Below the pieces are notes generated by a model, which was not told where the DNA came from, did no database searches, and saw only the letters and a list, made by a program, of their open reading frames with translations. Of a DNA stretch of 8,423 nucleotides, positions 6,686 to 8,423 are shown in pieces; within the stretch, counting starts at the first letter, position 1; every line of letters starts with the position of its first letter. The stretch is taken from positions 1 to 8,423 of the forward strand of contig JALVLX010000193.1 in the NCBI GenBank assembly GCA_027032855.1, given 5' to 3'. A program made the translations under genes and the position numbers. Origin of the DNA: Flavobacteriales bacterium. GTDB lineage: Bacteria; Bacteroidota; Bacteroidia; Flavobacteriales; Flavobacteriaceae.

Positions 6686-7090
6686 TTAGTCACCGAAATC
6701 ATCAAAATCCACATCTGTAAATTCACTTGTTGAAGGCTTTTCTTCAGATGTTTCATCTTGTTCGGTTGCATTTTCTTCAATTGCATCTGAAGGTTTAAAG
6801 TCTTTTTGATGTCTTTCAGAAATAACTTCTTCACCTTTCTCATCAATAATAAAACCGGTAACTTCGTCTAATAACTCTTTAAATCTACCAAAATCTTCTT
6901 TGTAGAGGTAAATTTTGTGCTTTTTGTAACTAAAAGTTCCGTCTTCATTAATGTTCTTTTTACTTTCAGTGATAGTCAAGTAATAATCACCTGCTTTGGT
7001 TTCTCTGACATCAAAGAAGTAAGTGCGTCGTCCTGCTCTAAAAACTTTAGAGAAAATTTCTTCCGGTTTGCGGTATGCTTTTTCACTCAT
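6686..7090 (-). CDS. PUR-like (DUF3276) nucleic-acid-binding protein
   Basis: A 134-residue protein matching the Bacteroidota DUF3276/PUR family, related to the PUR repeat of eukaryotic Pur-alpha, which binds single-stranded DNA and RNA. The core, residues 10-80, shows the family pattern: SKVFRAGRRTYFFDVRET (14-31), DYYLTITESKK (35-45) and YKKHKIYLYKEDFGRFKELL (55-74). The beta-strand/helix pattern and conserved basic and aromatic residues fit one PUR repeat, which dimerises in known structures. Residues 82-134 form a low-complexity acidic tail ending FTDVDFDDFGD, probably disordered. The ATG is 28 bases downstream of a consensus promoter element, and a strong terminator follows, so it is a single-gene transcript. 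The biological role of bacterial members is poorly known; RNA or ssDNA binding is inferred from the family. Confidence 0.9.
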   Translation of the reverse strand: MSEKAYRKPEEIFSKVFRAGRRTYFFDVRETKAGDYYLTITESKKNINEDGTFSYKKHKIYLYKEDFGRFKELLDEVTGFIIDEKGEEVISERHQKDFKPSDAIEENATEQDETSEEKPSTSEFTDVDFDDFGD

Positions 7091-7122
7091 ATTCCAACTA
7101 TCTTTTATAAATTTTTATGGTA

Positions 7123-7152
7123 CAAATCTAATAAAAAAATAATTCAAACAAA
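7123..7152 (-). promoter_or_regulatory. Bacteroidota-type promoter for the PUR-like gene
   Basis: On the minus strand TAGATTTG (7130-7123) is a perfect match to the -7 consensus TAnnTTTG. TTTG at 7152-7149 lies 18 bases upstream as the -33 element. The predicted leader to the ATG at 7090 is about 25-30 bases. Confidence 0.7.
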
Positions 7153-7162
7153 AAATATTTTT

Positions 7163-7195
7163 TTTGTAATTTTTTCAAATTAAAGAGTAAATTTG
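7163..7195 (+). promoter_or_regulatory. Bacteroidota-type promoter for nusB
   Basis: TTTG at 7163-7166 (-33) and TAAATTTG at 7188-7195 (perfect -7 consensus TAnnTTTG) are separated by 21 bases, within the accepted range. Transcription would start near 7200, giving a leader of about 20 bases. The -7 element is overlapped by the perfect palindrome ATTTGCAAAT (7191-7200), a possible operator but also easy to get by chance in AT-rich DNA. Confidence 0.75.
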
Positions 7196-7220
7196 CAAAT
7201 CATCAGTTGAATATTTTGAT

Positions 7221-8168
7221 ATGCTAAACAGGAGGAATATACGTTCTAAAGTCATGCAAGCGGCTTTTGCCATGCAACAATCGGGTTCTGATAATTTACC
7301 CAATCAAGAAAAGCTATTGATGCAGAGTTTTGACAATATTTATAAATTGTATATCCTGCTGCTTTTACTGTTGACGGCTTTAAAACAAAAAGCCGGGAAT
7401 GAAATAGAGATTGGCTTGAATAAAAACTTTCCTACTGAAGAAGATATGAATCCCAATTACAAATTTGTCCGTAACCGTATTTTAAATTTGATTGAAAACA
7501 ATTCGTTTATCAATGCTTACAAAGAAAAATACAAGTTGGACAAATGGGAGTTGGATAAGGAATTGGTCAATCATATTTGGCGCAAAATCAAAGCTTCAAA
7601 GTTGTATAATAATTATATGTCAAGCGCCGAAAATTCTTTTAGAGAAGATAAAGAATTTATCTTAGCGCTCTATAAAAATTATATTGCATCGGAGGAAAAA
7701 TTACACGAGTCTTTTGAAGCCGATGACAGTCATTGGTCGGATGATATAGCAGTTGCTAATACGTTGGTAATGAAAACGATAACTGCGCTTAGAGAAGATG
7801 GGGAGTTTGATAGTTTGTTGCCGGTTTTTAAAAACGATATGGACCGTGAGTATGCTATTGATTTGTTTAGAAAAGTGATTTTGAATGACAAAGAGTTGAC
7901 CGGATGGTTGCAAGGCAAAACGCCCAATTGGGAGTATGATAGAATTTCGGAAATTGATAAATTAATCATGAAGATGGCTATTGCGGAGTTTTTATATTTT
8001 CCTTCAATTCCTACAAATGTCAGTATCAATGAATATGTAGAGATAGCTAAGGAATATTCAACACCGAAAAGTAATATCTTTATCAATGGTGTTTTGCATA
8101 ATGTGGTAAACGATATGAAAAAACAAAATAAGTTGAACAAAAACGCAAGAGGGCGGATAAATTATTAG
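7221..8168 (+). CDS. nusB: Transcription antitermination factor NusB, long Bacteroidota form
   Basis: A 315-residue cytosolic protein. NusB binds boxA RNA together with ribosomal protein S10 (NusE) and keeps RNA polymerase processive on rRNA operons. The N-terminus NRRNIRSKVMQAAFA (3-17) is the usual NusB start (R...R..A.Q.L.A pattern). The C-terminal half carries the conserved helices: KVILNDKELTGWLQGKTPNWEYDRISEIDKLIMKMAIAEF in segments at about 217-256, then PTNVSINEYVEIAKEYSTPKSNIFINGVLHNVV (263-295). At 315 residues it is roughly twice the length of E. coli NusB, owing to a helical insert and extension after the first helices, as is normal in this phylum. The start at 7221 follows a promoter closely. 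Downstream, where I would expect other housekeeping genes, there is repeat DNA to the window end. Confidence 0.95.
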   Translation: MLNRRNIRSKVMQAAFAMQQSGSDNLPNQEKLLMQSFDNIYKLYILLLLLLTALKQKAGNEIEIGLNKNFPTEEDMNPNYKFVRNRILNLIENNSFINAYKEKYKLDKWELDKELVNHIWRKIKASKLYNNYMSSAENSFREDKEFILALYKNYIASEEKLHESFEADDSHWSDDIAVANTLVMKTITALREDGEFDSLLPVFKNDMDREYAIDLFRKVILNDKELTGWLQGKTPNWEYDRISEIDKLIMKMAIAEFLYFPSIPTNVSINEYVEIAKEYSTPKSNIFINGVLHNVVNDMKKQNKLNKNARGRINY

Positions 8169-8171
8169 TAA

Positions 8172-8257
8172 CAAGTAGCAAGTAGCAAGTTGAGGCACGA
8201 TCATGCGTCTGATATGGAAAGCGTAGATGAATTGAAAATTGAAAATGGAGAACGGAA
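8172..8257. repeat. 7-bp-period repeats downstream of nusB, copies C and D
   Basis: CAAGTAG, CAAGTAG, CAAGTTG run in tandem at 8172-8192. After 37 unrelated bases, AATTGAA, AATTGAA, AATGGAG, AACGGAA run in tandem at 8230-8257. The second block matches the block at 5260-5279. Neither is coding, and no terminator hairpin for nusB is evident here. Confidence 0.75.
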
Positions 8258-8279
8258 CGAAATGACATCCGACATTTGA

Positions 8280-8423
8280 CATCAAATAACCAGTATCATC
8301 AAATAACCAGTATCATCAAATAACCAGTATCATCAAATAACCAGTATCATCAAATAACCAGTATCATCAAATAACCAGTATCATCAAATAACCAGTATCA
8401 TCAAATAACCAGTATCATCAAAT
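8280..8423. repeat. Perfect 17-bp tandem repeat array, at least 8.5 copies
   Basis: The unit CATCAAATAACCAGTAT begins at 8280 and repeats with no mismatch or spacer through 8415 (8 full copies), with 8 more bases to the window end, so the true length is unknown. Because 17 is not a multiple of 3, every forward frame meets the TAA within three units, and the reverse strand likewise meets TGA, so the array is non-coding. The complete identity of the copies suggests recent expansion by slippage or unequal recombination. Confidence 0.97.

Noticed and set aside
7730..8140. 136-codon minus-strand open frame
   Set aside because: It is wholly antisense to the conserved C-terminal half of nusB.
8058..8285. 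Minus-strand open frames of 61-75 codons after nusB
   Set aside because: They are translations of the heptamer repeats (FSIFNFQF, ATCYLLL-like peptides) running into the end of nusB.
8280..8423. CRISPR array
   Set aside because: The 17-bp units are directly adjacent with no spacers and no cas genes are nearby.
1..8423. tRNA or rRNA genes, integrase, transposase or defence genes
   Set aside because: No cloverleaf-like sequence, rRNA stretch or corresponding protein motif was seen on either strand.

Overview
The window looks like chromosomal DNA from an AT-rich member of the Bacteroidota, most likely a flavobacterium-like organism. The support is a predicted type IX secretion (T9SS) sorting domain on an exported enzyme, a PUR-like (DUF3276) protein of the kind found in Bacteroidota, a long Bacteroidota-type NusB, few Shine-Dalgarno-like sequences, and promoters matching the TTTG / TAnnTTTG consensus.

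Layout. (1) 60-1144: a small helical protein of unknown function, a strong intrinsic terminator, then a LOG-family (TIGR00730-type) nucleotide phosphoribohydrolase. (2) 1238-5213: two exported proteins, probably one operon with overlapping ends. The first is a secreted endonuclease/exonuclease/phosphatase-fold enzyme with a C-terminal sorting domain. The second is a 923-residue protein that looks like a catalytically dead M1/gluzincin peptidase followed by an outer-membrane beta-barrel; it has no ATG start. (3) 5214-5440: a gene-free stretch of nested short repeats, including a more GC-rich module. (4) 5441-6211: an ABC ATPase of the iron-siderophore/heme/B12 type whose first codons are made of a 7-bp tandem repeat. 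(5) 6208-7090, minus strand: a small unrecognised gene overlapping the ATPase stop codon and without a conventional start, then a strong terminator and the PUR-like gene. (6) 7091-7220: a divergent promoter region. (7) 7221-8168: nusB. (8) 8169-8423: heptamer repeats leading into a perfect 17-bp tandem array that runs off the window.

The genes are mostly ordinary housekeeping and envelope functions. The least expected signals are in the repeats. Heptamers related to A(A/G)TTGA(A/G) occur in at least four places, one of them inside the ABC ATPase gene just after its start codon, where loss or gain of one 7-bp unit would shift the frame. The perfect 17-bp array after nusB is a likely hypervariable locus. 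Two reading frames whose natural start seems to be a non-ATG codon are the other notable point. I see no defence system, CRISPR array, integrase or transposase.
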